64,000 bases of DNA. It comes from a virus. Numbering within the stretch: the stretch's first letter is position 1; the number at the start of each line of letters is the position of its first letter. The notes beneath the pieces were generated by a model, which was not told the origin of the DNA, ran no database searches, and worked only from the letters and a program-made list of their open reading frames with translations. This document shows, one piece after another, positions 15,481 to 22,999 of this stretch. The position numbers were made by a program, and so were the translations under genes. The stretch is taken from IMG/VR virus record IMGVR_UViG_3300045961_000282, positions 142,258-206,257 of that record; one strand, given 5' to 3'.

Positions 15481-15583
15481 GTGGAAATCTTATCAACCGA
15501 CCCACCTCGCGTAGGGGCGCGCGACCGGAAAGCGATCGCTCGAGGTCCTCCGTCTTCACTGAACATCGGGATATGGTTCGCCC

Positions 15584-15730
15584 ATGTCTTCTCCGCCGCG
15601 CCTGTCCATCCAGCGCCCCGGCCAGCAGCCGACCTACTGTGCTGGCTGCGGGAAGTGGCCAGCCGATCACAACGGCCCTGATGGCGCCCGCTACTGCGGC
15701 GACTGCCATAAGCGACTGTTCGGGTCCTAG
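15584..15730 (+). CDS. Small zinc-ribbon protein, 48 aa
   Basis: MSSPPRLSIQRPGQQPTYCA, then GCGKWPADH and ARYCGDCHKRLFGS. CAGC and CGDC pairs make a likely zinc ribbon. ATATGGTTCGCCC directly precedes ATG, the leaderless arrangement also found at terL. Overlaps the convergent gene by 4 bp. Confidence 0.65.
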   Translation: MSSPPRLSIQRPGQQPTYCAGCGKWPADHNGPDGARYCGDCHKRLFGS

Positions 15731-16380
15731 GAGGAGAACAACTGCCCCTGCGCCACAGCCTCGCGGGCGGCGGCGTTGACCTGCTTGGCCAGTTTCCGCG
15801 CCTCAGCAGCCGTCAGGTGCAGCGGGCCGTTGGAGGTGTGCACCAGAACCTCACCATCGACAGCAGCGGCGTGGAAGTGCGCCCGCCCCGGCAGCACCTC
15901 GAAGCAGGTGTCGGGGCCGTCGGGCACCACCACCCGCAGGCCGGTCGCGCGCAGGGCGGCGGCGATCTCCTCGGGGTCGCCGATCCAGTGCAGGAACAGC
16001 GAATCCACCAAGTCGTTGTAGACCGTCAGTCGGGCGGTGATGGAGTCGGCAGCAGCCTCCTCGGCGTGGGCCTCCATCCACTCCAGCGCCGCCTCATCGT
16101 CCTCGGGAAGGCGGTCCCAGAAGTCGTCGGTCTGCGGCATCGCATCGGCGTCGCCCAAGAAGGCTCGGGAGTCCGTCTGCTCGTGCCACCAGATCGTCTT
16201 GAGGTCCTCGGGGAACTCGCCGTCGGCGCCGACCTGCCGGGCGATCTCAGTCCATCCGCACGTCGCGCAGCACATCTCCCACGCGGCGGGCATGATCAGG
16301 TAGTCCCGAAGGGCCAGTTCCGCCAGCGCCGCGGCGAGACGCTCGCGGTCGTTCGCATGTTCGCGCGACCGGTTGCTCAT
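15727..16380 (-). CDS. Hypothetical acidic protein with Cys pair
   Basis: 217 residues starting MSNRSREHANDRERLAAALA. It contains EMCCATCGWTEIARQVG, a C-x2-C element, then an acidic helical middle (ALEWMEAHAEEAAADSITAR) and a beta-rich end (LRVVVPDGPDTCFEVLPGRA). The overall plan resembles actinobacterial DUF6891-type proteins, but this match is from memory and weak. Start chosen at the first ATG consistent with the short promoter-proximal leader. Confidence 0.7.
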   Translation of the reverse strand: MSNRSREHANDRERLAAALAELALRDYLIMPAAWEMCCATCGWTEIARQVGADGEFPEDLKTIWWHEQTDSRAFLGDADAMPQTDDFWDRLPEDDEAALEWMEAHAEEAAADSITARLTVYNDLVDSLFLHWIGDPEEIAAALRATGLRVVVPDGPDTCFEVLPGRAHFHAAAVDGEVLVHTSNGPLHLTAAEARKLAKQVNAAAREAVAQGQLFSS

Positions 16381-16497
16381 GGGCAGCACGGTAACCCAGC
16401 GTCGTGACCCAAGGGTTTGCTTTCTTGCAACCAGATTCCGTTGACACGGGCGCGGCGAACTTGCAGTGCTGCACCAATTGGTCCAATCTGGTGTCCC

Positions 16498-16899
16498 ATG
16501 ACGGTGACGGTTATGGTTGTTCAGCAGGATCTGACCCTCTGGCACCTGCACAGTGCGTGCGCCGACCCGGACATCTCCGCCGACATATGGTTTGACGACG
16601 CCGACACCGCGCGCCGGATCTGTGGTCGCTGCCCCGTGCGCAACGCCTGCCTGCAATATGCGATGGACGTCGAGGCTGACGGCGAACGGCTGCATGGAGT
16701 GTGGGGCGGATTGAGTCCCATCCAACGGCAGCGACTGCGCGAGAATCCCGAATCGCTGGATCGAATGCGCCGCGTGAGGTCCAAGACCCGGCTGCGCTCC
16801 CTGCCCTCACCGCGGATCAAAGCCGAGCAGCCACAACCGAAGCACGAACTCCACCCCGTCCAACTGACCCTGATTGATTTGACTCAGCACACCGCCTAG
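16498..16899 (+). CDS. WhiB-like Fe-S regulator
   Basis: About 133 residues. Four Cys in WhiB order: HSACADPD, then RRICGRCPVRNACLQYAM, followed by the GVWGGLSPIQRQRL turn typical of WhiB proteins and a basic C-terminal tail (RRVRSKTRLRSLPSPRIKAE). WhiB proteins carry a 4Fe-4S cluster and contact the host sigma factor; phage versions can repress host whiB genes and cause exclusion. TTGCAG, 17 bp, CAATCT and ATG 8 nt on suggest a leaderless transcript; an internal ATG at 16513 is an alternative start. Confidence 0.9.
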   Translation: MTVTVMVVQQDLTLWHLHSACADPDISADIWFDDADTARRICGRCPVRNACLQYAMDVEADGERLHGVWGGLSPIQRQRLRENPESLDRMRRVRSKTRLRSLPSPRIKAEQPQPKHELHPVQLTLIDLTQHTA

Positions 16900-16960
16900 C
16901 GTATAGTTGTTCCTGTGAGCGAGGGAAGGACCCTCGCCCGAATGAAAGGGAACAACCACC
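16869..16960 (+). promoter_or_regulatory. Promoter and stem-loop leader (type B)
   Basis: TTGACT, 17-bp spacer, TATAGT, then GTGAGCGAGGGAAGGACCCT forming GAGGG/CCCTC, then GAAAGGG before the ATG at 16961. The -35 lies inside the end of the WhiB gene. Confidence 0.8.
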
Positions 16961-17107
16961 ATGAGCAACAACAACCGCCGCCCGCAGGCCTCCAAGCGCA
17001 ACCGCGACGAGGCCTACCACAAGGCCTACGACCTCTGGGCCGCCGAGCAGGCCTACCAGCAGATGCTGGAGGAGTGGGAGCAGGACCTGCTCTACACCGA
17101 GCACTGA
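16961..17107 (+). CDS. Small helical protein, 48 aa
   Basis: MSNNNRRPQASKRNRDEAYH then KAYDLWAAEQAYQQMLEEWE. Basic start and acidic amphipathic helix. Own promoter, leader and terminator. Function unknown. Confidence 0.75.
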   Translation: MSNNNRRPQASKRNRDEAYHKAYDLWAAEQAYQQMLEEWEQDLLYTEH

Positions 17108-17116
17108 GGCAAAAAG

Positions 17117-17151
17117 CGAACCCCCCGTACCGAACTGGTACGGGGGGTTCG
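17117..17151. terminator. Bidirectional terminator
   Basis: CGAACCCCCCGTACC / GGTACGGGGGGTTCG, perfect 15-bp arms, between convergent genes. Confidence 0.85.
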
Positions 17152-17156
17152 TCGTC

Positions 17157-17552
17157 TCAGCGGTTCGGCGAGAAGTGCGGGTCCTCCGTGAGCAGCACGC
17201 CCGCCATCCACGCGGCCATCGCGCCGGGCTGGGGTTCGATGTATCCCCGCCACGGCCTGTCGAAGATCATGGCATCTCCTTCATCGCGATAGCGGCTTGC
17301 CCCCATCAGCACTTCGCGCCGCCCGTCCGGCAGGCCGGTGCCCACCTTGTCGAGCACGGCCACGACGTAGAAGCGCCCCGACCCCCGCATCGGCGAGCGA
17401 GCGCGCACGCCCACGTGGCCGTCGGAGAAGGTCTCGACCTTGGTGACCTCGGCGCCGGGGACCAGCAGCGGGATCAATCGCTTGAGCAGCCAGTAGGGCG
17501 GCTCCTCAGCATCCACCGGAGCAGCGGCGCGAAGATCGGCGAGAAGGCTCAT
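17157..17552 (-). CDS. Hypothetical protein
   Basis: 131 residues starting MSLLADLRAAAPVDAEEPPY. Mixed alpha/beta with a central beta segment (RGSGRFYVVAVLDKVGTGLP) and IFDRPWRGYIEPQPGAMAAW near the end. No recognised motif. A hairpin at 17574-17611 lies just upstream. Confidence 0.75.
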   Translation of the reverse strand: MSLLADLRAAAPVDAEEPPYWLLKRLIPLLVPGAEVTKVETFSDGHVGVRARSPMRGSGRFYVVAVLDKVGTGLPDGRREVLMGASRYRDEGDAMIFDRPWRGYIEPQPGAMAAWMAGVLLTEDPHFSPNR

Positions 17553-17573
17553 GGGTCCTCACGGGAAAAGGGG

Positions 17574-17611
17574 AGAGCCCCAGTCTACGGGGGGGTCGAC
17601 TGGGGCTCTCA
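17574..17611. terminator. Hairpin terminator
   Basis: GAGAGCCCCAGTC / GACTGGGGCTCTC, perfect 13-bp arms, upstream of the 17157-17552 gene; probably ends the transcript of the next leftward gene. Confidence 0.6.
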
Positions 17612-17713
17612 GGCCGGACGAACGAAGTGTCCCTGATCGACGGGGGAGCAGATCTGGGTCCTTCATGAGTTCGTGCCGAACAAAAGGAATGCTAACCGAA
17701 CCCCGCGCTGGGG

Positions 17714-17959
17714 TCAAGCCAGCACGTCGCCGGGCAGCACGGGGCCAGCGATCCGCTCGCCGTTGACGTCGAGGATCACGATGGGGTTGGGCGCCTCGGA
17801 GAACATCGCCGGGCGCACAACGGTGACCAGCGTTCCCTCGATGGCGAAGTCGCCGCTGTTCAGCCGGATGTACGAACCGACCATCGTCTGGAGCAGGGCG
17901 AAGCGCGTCGCTGGGTCATGGGGAAGGACCAGCGGAGCCCGGCAAGCCGTGGTGCTCAT
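17714..17959 (-). CDS. Small hypothetical protein, 81 aa
   Basis: Starts MSTTACRAPLVLPHDPATRF after an AGGAGAGAGGTGGG ribosome site, which decides this start over an upstream ATG. Beta-rich (SGDFAIEGTLVTVVRPAMFS, NPIVILDVNGERIAGPVLPG). Function unknown. Confidence 0.75.
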   Translation of the reverse strand: MSTTACRAPLVLPHDPATRFALLQTMVGSYIRLNSGDFAIEGTLVTVVRPAMFSEAPNPIVILDVNGERIAGPVLPGDVLA

Positions 17960-18063
17960 GGTTCCCACCTCTCTCCTTCTCGAGGCTCGAGTCTGATCTC
18001 GTGCCCGACAAACCATACTGTCACACAAGAAAAGACCCATGTCAAGAACAGGCGCGCCAACTT

Positions 18064-18228
18064 TCAACAATCCGATTCCGGCTCCTCGAGCCCCTTCTCA
18101 GGCGCGCGCGACCGGCGCCGATTCCACCAGAGACGGATCGGGACGATGGCGAAAACGCCGATGGCTAGGGCGATCTCGGCCAGCAGCGACCACACAAGGG
18201 TTGCAAACTGATCTGGAGTCAGGGCCAA
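18064..18228 (-). CDS. Small membrane protein, about 54 aa
   Basis: The core ATLVWSLLAEIALAIGVFAI with VPIRLWWNRRRSR is one transmembrane helix plus a positive-inside tail. The start is uncertain: a TTG at 18228 is used, because the ATG at 18270 lies within the terminator stem of the upstream gene. The dispersed 12-mer overlaps its Arg-rich tail at 18104. Confidence 0.5.
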   Translation of the reverse strand: MALTPDQFATLVWSLLAEIALAIGVFAIVPIRLWWNRRRSRAPEKGLEEPESDC

Positions 18229-18232
18229 AGGA

Positions 18233-18266
18233 AAAGCCCCCTCGACCAGCAGGTCGAGGGGGCTTT
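18233..18266 (-). terminator. Terminator
   Basis: AAAGCCCCCTCGACC / GGTCGAGGGGGCTTT, perfect 15-bp arms, 17 bp past the stop of the 49-aa gene. Confidence 0.75.
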
Positions 18267-18282
18267 CCATGCTTGCTCCGGG

Positions 18283-18432
18283 TTATCGCTCTTTCAGGCC
18301 GACGATTGCGAGGACTCCGGCGAACCCAAGGGTGAGCGCGGCGTCCATGTCGTCAATGACATCGAGGATGCCCAGAACGGATGCTCCAACGCCCATCACC
18401 ACCGCGGAGATGGTGACGTAGGCAGGTCTCAC
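18283..18432 (-). CDS. Small membrane protein, 49 aa
   Basis: MRPAYVTISAVVMGVGASVL, then GILDVIDDMDAALTLGFAG and VLAIVGLKER. Two short hydrophobic segments. The GTG start overlaps the TGA of the upstream gene (GTGA). Holin-like in size and topology, but nothing proves lysis function. Confidence 0.7.
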   Translation of the reverse strand: MRPAYVTISAVVMGVGASVLGILDVIDDMDAALTLGFAGVLAIVGLKER

Positions 18433-18611
18433 AGTTCTTCGTCCAGCGTCACCGAGACGACGCGCTGGATCGGGACGGCCAGAACGACGACCCCGACCTC
18501 GGGGTCGATGATCTTGGCCCACGCCGGATCAAGGCTGACCTTGCCCGGTGCGGACTCGGCGAGGATCTTTCCATCACCCTGCTCGTACTCGATGGTCCAT
18601 GACTGATTCAT
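18429..18611 (-). CDS. Small hypothetical protein, 60 aa
   Basis: MNQSWTIEYEQGDGKILAES, then a beta-rich part PEVGVVVLAVPIQRVVSVTL. A CAACAACCACTACCAACGAA leader with AAGGAG precedes it on the minus strand, the same leader type as the rightward genes. Coupled to the 49-aa membrane protein. Confidence 0.8.
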   Translation of the reverse strand: MNQSWTIEYEQGDGKILAESAPGKVSLDPAWAKIIDPEVGVVVLAVPIQRVVSVTLDEEL

Positions 18612-18672
18612 TGGGGTGCTCCTTCGTTGGTAGTGGTTGTTGTTTCACGCAATAGTAGCACCCCGCGCGAGG

Positions 18673-18837
18673 TCAGGACGAGGAGGCCCTCGCCGCCAAC
18701 CGTGCCGCGCGCTCAGCCAACTGCGCCTCTCGAGCCGCCCGGCGCGTCTCGCGCTCCTTCTGCTCGCGCAGTGCGGCGGACATCGATGGGGACTTGGGAT
18801 CCCACGAACGGACATTGGGAGAGGTGCTGACGGCCAT
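18673..18837 (-). CDS. Small Arg/Ala-rich coiled protein, 54 aa
   Basis: MAVSTSPNVRSWDPKSPSMS then REQKERETRRAAREAQLAER. A single charged helix likely to form a coiled coil. CGGAG lies 9 nt before ATG. Function unknown. Confidence 0.65.
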   Translation of the reverse strand: MAVSTSPNVRSWDPKSPSMSAALREQKERETRRAAREAQLAERAARLAARASSS

Positions 18838-18935
18838 GTTCGACTCCGATGCGTGGAAGGTGGGGCGTCCCTGCGTCAGGTCAAGGATACGGATGTCGGG
18901 GACGCTGCACCCGGCGATTCCCTACCCTGCCGTGC

Positions 18936-19061
18936 ATGAAGCCACAGGATCTGGCCGCCGATGTCCTGTACCTGTCCCTTGCCGTCCCGGTCGCGCTCGC
19001 GATGCACGTGGCCATCGGCGCAGTGGAGGGGATCGAGTGGCTCAAGAGCCTGCGTCCCTGA
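18936..19061 (+). CDS. Small membrane protein, 41 aa
   Basis: MKPQDLAADVLYLSLAVPVA then LAMHVAIGAVEGIEWL. One transmembrane helix. TACCCT 7 nt before ATG and no ribosome site suggest a leaderless transcript. Overlaps the next small membrane protein. Confidence 0.6.
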   Translation: MKPQDLAADVLYLSLAVPVALAMHVAIGAVEGIEWLKSLRP

Positions 19062-19192
19062 CTGCCGCCGGGGTCGGCGCGCTGGCCGGAGTGATCGCCG
19101 CCGCCCTCGCTGGGTACGTCGTGGCCGAGCGGGTGACGACGTGGATGAGTTCTGTCATGTCCCCGTCGCAGACTGGTTCCAGCACGGATTAG
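19037..19192 (+). CDS. Small membrane protein, 51 aa
   Basis: GTG start after GGAGGGG. The product has TAAGVGALAGVIAAALAGYV followed by VAERVTTWMSSVM: one Gly/Ala-rich transmembrane helix. It overlaps the preceding 41-aa gene by 25 bp, and the pair could be a holin/antiholin-type module (inference). Confidence 0.65.
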   Translation: MAQEPASLTAAGVGALAGVIAAALAGYVVAERVTTWMSSVMSPSQTGSSTD

Positions 19193-19271
19193 GTGATCCG
19201 CACTAGTTCGTGTAGTCTTATTCCTGTGAGCGAGGGAAGTGCCCCGCTCCTGATCCCTGAGGAGGGACCCC
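19193..19271 (+). promoter_or_regulatory. Promoter and type B leader, duplicated at 29.0 kb
   Basis: AGCACGGATTAGGTGATCCG, CACTAGTTCGTG and a TAGTCT -10 region precede GTGAGCGAGGGA and a CCTGAGGAGGG ribosome site. The same promoter block recurs at 29021-29060 with few changes. Confidence 0.7.
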
Positions 19272-19544
19272 ATGTACGAGACCTACGAGGCCGCGATCGA
19301 CGCGATTCAGGCGCTCATCGACGAGCCGTCCGTCCGTGACGACGAGGTTGCCCAGTGCGAGGACTGCCTCCGCTACGGCGACGCTGAGAGCGACGACATG
19401 CGCTACGAGGACGAGCCGGGCGTCTGGCAGTGCGAGGAGTGCGCCGAGGCGTGGCACCGCCAGTGCATCGCGGACGCGCTCTACGACGTGCGCGGTCGCC
19501 TCGACTGGCAGGAGCGCACGGGGCGGCTGACTCTCTCCGTCTGA
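19272..19544 (+). CDS. Acidic Cys-rich protein, 90 aa
   Basis: MYETYEAAIDAIQALIDEPS, then QCEDCLRYGD and VWQCEECAEAWHRQCIADAL. Two or three Cys pairs and a His suggest a zinc ribbon in an otherwise acidic helical protein. Ribosome site AGGAGGG. Function unknown. Confidence 0.85.
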   Translation: MYETYEAAIDAIQALIDEPSVRDDEVAQCEDCLRYGDAESDDMRYEDEPGVWQCEECAEAWHRQCIADALYDVRGRLDWQERTGRLTLSV

Positions 19545-19553
19545 CCCCCCACG

Positions 19554-19578
19554 GCCCCCCGCTTCGGCGGGGGGCTTT
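19554..19578 (+). terminator. Terminator
   Basis: GCCCCCCGC-TTCG-GCGGGGGGC followed by TTTCC. Confidence 0.85.
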
Positions 19579-19629
19579 CCCGTGCCCGCCTCGCGTGTGT
19601 GCGCGACCGGCGTTGCTAGGCTGCCGAGC

Positions 19630-19860
19630 ATGGCGCACCTCGAATACTCCGAGCACTGGGCACGGCTGACTGAGCAGCGGCACGACGCCTACATGGACGC
19701 CCTGTACCAAGCGGCGCAGGACGGCGAGGACATGGAAACCCTGAGCGGCATCCCGTTCTGCGGCGAATGCTCAGAGTGCGAGCGCAGGGAGTCATGGGTG
19801 TTCCTGATGATGGAAGCCGTGAAGGCGCACCGCTGCGGGATATTGAATCTCGTCGAATAG
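19630..19860 (+). CDS. Acidic Cys-rich protein, 76 aa
   Basis: MAHLEYSEHWARLTEQRHDA, then GIPFCGECSECERRESWVFL. CGEC-SEC cysteines suggest metal binding. TAGGCT 8 nt before ATG indicates a leaderless transcript, and a near-exact copy of the dispersed 12-mer (19599-19610) lies 6 bp before that -10 box. Confidence 0.75.
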   Translation: MAHLEYSEHWARLTEQRHDAYMDALYQAAQDGEDMETLSGIPFCGECSECERRESWVFLMMEAVKAHRCGILNLVE

Positions 19861-19879
19861 GCGTGCTAATATTGTTCCC

Positions 19880-20341
19880 ATGACCACCACCACCATCACC
19901 CTCGTCGACGCACCCGAGGTCACCTTCATCTCCGTCGGGGCGCCCGACGAGGACCTCGTGCAGCCGCTGAAGAACGCCTACTGGCACAAGCCTGAGGGCG
20001 GGATCTGGACCTGCCCCGCTGGCGCCGAGGAGAACTGGGCCAACTGGTGCGCCACCGAGATGCCCGAGTGGATCGAGGGCACGGACACCTACCGCCTGAC
20101 GCCGCGCGCCGGGACGCAGGTGGCGGTCATCGACTCGTTCGATGACCTGCGCGCCCTGATCGAGGCCTACCCGCTGCGCGACGCGCTGAGCGGGACTGGC
20201 CTGAACTTCGAGGCCATGGCCCGCGACTTCGATGGGATCTGGCTGACCGCCCGTGGCCAGTGGGCCACCCGGTTCACGACCCCCGGCCTGTACGGGTGGG
20301 ACGTCGAGACCGTGCTTTTCTTCCGGTGGAGTTTCCAGTGA
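19880..20341 (+). CDS. Hypothetical protein, 153 aa
   Basis: MTTTTITLVDAPEVTFISVG, with EGGIWTCPAGAEENWANWCA and DTYRLTPRAGTQVAVIDSFD. Trp-rich, alpha/beta. GTGCTAATATTGTTCCC before ATG again suggests leaderless expression. Coupled to the next gene by a 4-nt overlap. Confidence 0.85.
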   Translation: MTTTTITLVDAPEVTFISVGAPDEDLVQPLKNAYWHKPEGGIWTCPAGAEENWANWCATEMPEWIEGTDTYRLTPRAGTQVAVIDSFDDLRALIEAYPLRDALSGTGLNFEAMARDFDGIWLTARGQWATRFTTPGLYGWDVETVLFFRWSFQ

Positions 20342-20553
20342 TCCGCCCTGAGCAGCCCGAGCCCATCGAGGGGCTCTACGACGCCTTCTACGCCGTTGCC
20401 CTGCGCGGCAGGGAACTGGGCTCCGGCCCCTTCGATGGCGCGCTGTCCACCCTGCCCGATGGAGTGGTGGAGTACCTCGTTGCCATGAACATCCCCGTCG
20501 AGAACGCCAAGGGGATCGCCATGGGCATCGCCATCGGGCGGCTGCTTCCATAG
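20338..20553 (+). CDS. Small hypothetical protein, 71 aa
   Basis: GTG start overlapping the upstream TGA. MIRPEQPEPIEGLYDAFYAV and NIPVENAKGIAMGIAIGRLL. The C-terminal half is a mildly hydrophobic helix. Confidence 0.8.
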   Translation: MIRPEQPEPIEGLYDAFYAVALRGRELGSGPFDGALSTLPDGVVEYLVAMNIPVENAKGIAMGIAIGRLLP

Positions 20554-20624
20554 GCGCACACACGCGCGCACCACCGTCAAGAGCGCCCGCACCGTCAAGG
20601 TGAAGTGACCCTGAACCTTCCCAA

Positions 20625-20652
20625 GAAGGCCCCCGCTTCGGCGGGGGCCTTC
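20625..20652 (+). terminator. Terminator
   Basis: GAAGGCCCCCGC-TTCG-GCGGGGGCCTTC. Confidence 0.85.
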
Positions 20653-20666
20653 GTCGTCTCCGAGAG

Positions 20667-20696
20667 TTGCTGTTCCTGAGGTTCCTGTGCTATGGT
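20667..20696 (+). promoter_or_regulatory. Promoter
   Basis: TTGCTG, 18-bp spacer, TATGGT, then an ACCAACACAACCACCACCAC leader and GAAAGGAGG. Confidence 0.75.
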
Positions 20697-20736
20697 TTAC
20701 CTACCAACACAACCACCACCACGAAAGGAGGCCCTC

Positions 20737-21186
20737 ATGAGGGACGCAGTGATCATCGACGTTGATGGCACCCTTGCGAACGTCTCCGGCATTCGACATC
20801 ACGTTCGTAAAACTGCGGATCATCCCTTCAAGGACTTCTCGAAGTTCCATGCCGAGAGCGTCGATTGCCCGCCGAACGAGCAGGCCGTGGCCATCGCCCG
20901 CGAGGCGCACGAGGCCGGGCTGGCCGTGCTGATCGTCACCGCCCGCCGAGCGATGTGGCGCCACCACACCGCGTGGTTCCTCGCCCTGCACGACATCCCC
21001 AGCGACGCGCTGTTCATGCGCGGCAACGACGACCACCGCCGCGATGTCGAGGTCAAACGCGACATCCTCGCCCAGATCCGCACCCGGTGGAACCCGGTGC
21101 ACGCCGTGGACGACAATCCAAGCATTTTGGCGCTCTGGGCCTCCGAGGGGATTCCGACCACCGTGATCCCCGGCTGGGAGGACTGA
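20737..21186 (+). CDS. HAD-family 3'-phosphatase, PNKP-type
   Basis: 149 residues. HAD motif I is IIDVDGTLANVSG (nucleophile Asp), motif II is LIVTARRAMWRHHTAWF, and motif III/IV is FMRGNDDHRRDVEVKRDIL with HAVDDNPS. This is the phosphatase domain of T4-type polynucleotide kinase/phosphatase without the kinase part. It would remove 3'-phosphates or related groups from nicked nucleic acid, for example to repair cleaved tRNA or DNA ends. Ribosome site GAAAGGAGG decides the start. Confidence 0.88.
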   Translation: MRDAVIIDVDGTLANVSGIRHHVRKTADHPFKDFSKFHAESVDCPPNEQAVAIAREAHEAGLAVLIVTARRAMWRHHTAWFLALHDIPSDALFMRGNDDHRRDVEVKRDILAQIRTRWNPVHAVDDNPSILALWASEGIPTTVIPGWED

Positions 21187-21199
21187 GTACCATATCTTT

Positions 21200-21772
21200 A
21201 TGGACCGAGTCGTTATGTGTTCCTACTGTGGCGAAAAGCCAATAAAGGCTAATGGTCTGTGCTCTGGACATGCAGAGCAAATGCGATTAGGCAAGGAACT
21301 TAGGCCACTAGGCCGCAGGCGGCTCTGGTGGAATCCTGAATCCGTTCTGATCGACTACTCCAAACGCGATGCAGAAACAGGTTGTCTCATCTGGACCGCT
21401 GTCAAGAATCAGGCTGGATATGGCCTCTGCACCCTCGGCCTCGCTCACCGCGTCTCCTACAGAACATGGGTTGGCCCGATCCCCGAGGGCCTCTACGTCC
21501 TTCATCACTGCGACAACCCGCCATGCATCGAGCCGACTCACCTCTACGCCGGAACGCAGGCCGACAACATGCGGGACATGTACGCGCGCGACCGGCAACG
21601 ACACTCTCCCCGACCCGGCGAAGCGAACCCCGCCGCGAAACTGACCGAGGCGCAGGTGCTTGCCATCCGTGCCGACACCCGACCACAGCGCGCCATCGCG
21701 AAGGACTACAGGATCACGCAAGCGATGGTCAGTCTCATCAAGCGTCGAGAGAAGTGGACACACCTGCCATAG
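21200..21772 (+). CDS. HNH endonuclease
   Basis: 190 residues. N-terminal CSYCGEKPIKANGLCSGHAE module, HNH core AHRVSYRTWVGPIPEG with VLHHCDNPPCIEPTHLYAG and DNMRDMYARD, then a C-terminal helix-turn-helix (AIAKDYRITQAMVSLIKRRE). CATATCTTT directly before ATG points to leaderless translation. The dispersed 12-mer at 21584 is in the coding sequence (YARDRQ). Lower GC3 than neighbours in its first third suggests later arrival. Confidence 0.9.
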   Translation: MDRVVMCSYCGEKPIKANGLCSGHAEQMRLGKELRPLGRRRLWWNPESVLIDYSKRDAETGCLIWTAVKNQAGYGLCTLGLAHRVSYRTWVGPIPEGLYVLHHCDNPPCIEPTHLYAGTQADNMRDMYARDRQRHSPRPGEANPAAKLTEAQVLAIRADTRPQRAIAKDYRITQAMVSLIKRREKWTHLP

Positions 21773-21784
21773 ACGTGCTATGGT
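21755..21784 (+). promoter_or_regulatory. Promoter
   Basis: TGGACA, 18-bp spacer, TATGGT, then ACCAACACAACAACCACCAG leader. The -35 lies in the last codons of the HNH gene. Confidence 0.7.
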
Positions 21785-21825
21785 TTACCTACCAACACAA
21801 CAACCACCAGAAAGAAGGAACTTCA

Positions 21826-21960
21826 ATGAAGTGGACTGGGGCAGATGATGTCCTTGCCGAGATACGCCGCGTCAACATCGCCTACCTCGAACACGAACTG
21901 CTCGACCCCCCGTACCTGCACACGGACCTGTGCAGGATCTGCTTCCCGCGCATCCGCTGA
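21826..21960 (+). CDS. Small protein, 44 aa
   Basis: MKWTGADDVLAEIRRVNIAY, then HTDLCRICFPRIR. One C-x2-C pair. GAAGGAACTTCA precedes ATG. Function unknown. Confidence 0.75.
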   Translation: MKWTGADDVLAEIRRVNIAYLEHELLDPPYLHTDLCRICFPRIR

Positions 21961-21979
21961 CTCGACTGAGAGGAGTGAC

Positions 21980-22174
21980 ATGAAAACCGGCTTCGAGAAC
22001 TACCACACCGATGCCCTCGCGTGGTGGGTGTGGCACATGGACAACGACGGCTGCGAACGCTGCCCGGACGGCACCTCCCCCGAGGTCGCCGAGCGGGTCC
22101 GCGCCGAGTGGGCCACCCGCTCACAGGTCCTGCCCCGGCACCTGCGGGACGGGCGGTTCGACCGCATCCGCTGA
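21980..22174 (+). CDS. Small protein, 64 aa
   Basis: MKTGFENYHTDALAWWVWHM, then CERCPDGTSPEVAERVRAEW. GAGAGGAG precedes ATG. It follows the 44-aa gene in the same unit and ends in FDRIR, similar to PRIR of its neighbour. Confidence 0.8.
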   Translation: MKTGFENYHTDALAWWVWHMDNDGCERCPDGTSPEVAERVRAEWATRSQVLPRHLRDGRFDRIR

Positions 22175-22176
22175 CC

Positions 22177-22210
22177 AGCGCCCCGGCTTCCTCACGGAGG
22201 TCGGGGCGCT
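22177..22210 (+). terminator. Terminator
   Basis: AGCGCCCCG...CGGGGCGCT stem. Confidence 0.75.
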
Positions 22211-22213
22211 CTC

Positions 22214-22281
22214 GTGTGTACGTGCGCGCGACCGGCTCGTCGATCGCTCGAGCCCCACCTCGACGACTTCGGGGGTCGTAT
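22214..22281 (+). repeat. Composite intergenic element 1
   Basis: Dispersed 12-mer (22224-22235), CTCGAG, then CGACGACTTCGGGGGTCGTATGGTT-type end. Lies between a terminator and the next promoter. Confidence 0.75.
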
Positions 22282-22288
22282 GGTTCGG

Positions 22289-22318
22289 TTTGCATTAGGG
22301 CACCGCGGTCTGTATAGT
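22289..22318 (+). promoter_or_regulatory. Promoter
   Basis: TTGCAT, 17-bp spacer, TATAGT (22313-22318), then CATCACCACCACCACGACGA leader. Confidence 0.7.
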
Positions 22319-22355
22319 TGTAGCCATCACCACCACCACGACGAAAGGAACTGAC

Positions 22356-22586
22356 ATGGTGAAGATTGAGTTCGAGACGAACAACGAGGCGTTCGCCGAC
22401 GCCCCCGGCATCGAGATCGCCCGCATCCTGCGGCGGCTCGCCGACACGCTGGAGCCTGCCATGGGCGGCGACTGGGGACCCCTGCTCATCAAGGACACCC
22501 TCGGCAACACGGTGGGCGCCGCGCGGGTGCAGGTGTGCCGCTCCGACTGCCTGCTGGCCGACGGTCACCCCGGCGAGTGCGTCTGA
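22356..22586 (+). CDS. Small protein, 76 aa
   Basis: MVKIEFETNNEAFADAPGIE, helix IARILRRLADTLEPAMGG, then VQVCRSDCLLADGHPGECV with three Cys. The C-x3-C / HPGEC end may bind metal. GAAAGGA ribosome site. Confidence 0.85.
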   Translation: MVKIEFETNNEAFADAPGIEIARILRRLADTLEPAMGGDWGPLLIKDTLGNTVGAARVQVCRSDCLLADGHPGECV

Positions 22587-22588
22587 GT

Positions 22589-22617
22589 TTGACATGGGCA
22601 GGCGATAGGCGTAATGT
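22589..22617 (+). promoter_or_regulatory. Promoter
   Basis: TTGACA, 17-bp spacer, TAATGT. Confidence 0.65.
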
Positions 22618-22661
22618 TAGTCATGTAAGAACAACAACACCACAGAGAGAGCGAGAATGAG

Positions 22662-22889
22662 ATGACGTTCACGATGGACCTGCGCGGTTCGGGGGTCTAC
22701 TCCTACGACGAGGAAGTCGCCATCGAGTGTGAGTGCGGCTCCACGGAGGGCACCCGGTTCGTTGACGACTGGAAGGTCGCAGTAGTCACCTGCGACAACT
22801 GCCAGATGGAGCAGCCCGAGGAGGACGACGAGGACCCCGACTACGCGCGGGACCTTTGGTTGGAGCAGGAGTACGAGGACCGCTACTGA
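22662..22889 (+). CDS. Acidic zinc-ribbon protein, 75 aa
   Basis: MTFTMDLRGSGVYSYDEEVA, then ECECGSTEG and VVTCDNCQMEQPEEDDEDPD. Two Cys pairs separated by about 20 residues form a zinc ribbon; the tail is very acidic. Possibly a DNA mimic or protein inhibitor, which is speculation. Confidence 0.8.
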   Translation: MTFTMDLRGSGVYSYDEEVAIECECGSTEGTRFVDDWKVAVVTCDNCQMEQPEEDDEDPDYARDLWLEQEYEDRY

Positions 22890-22892
22890 CCC

Positions 22893-22922
22893 CGAAGGCC
22901 CCCGGGAAACCGGGGGCCTTCG
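22893..22922 (+). terminator. Terminator
   Basis: CGAAGGCCCCCGG-GAAA-CCGGGGGCCTTCG. Confidence 0.85.
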
Positions 22923-22999
22923 TCATTGCCGCGTTTGACGTTTGACACAACGGGCATACTGGAATGAGCACGACCACCAACAACACGAAAGGACCACCT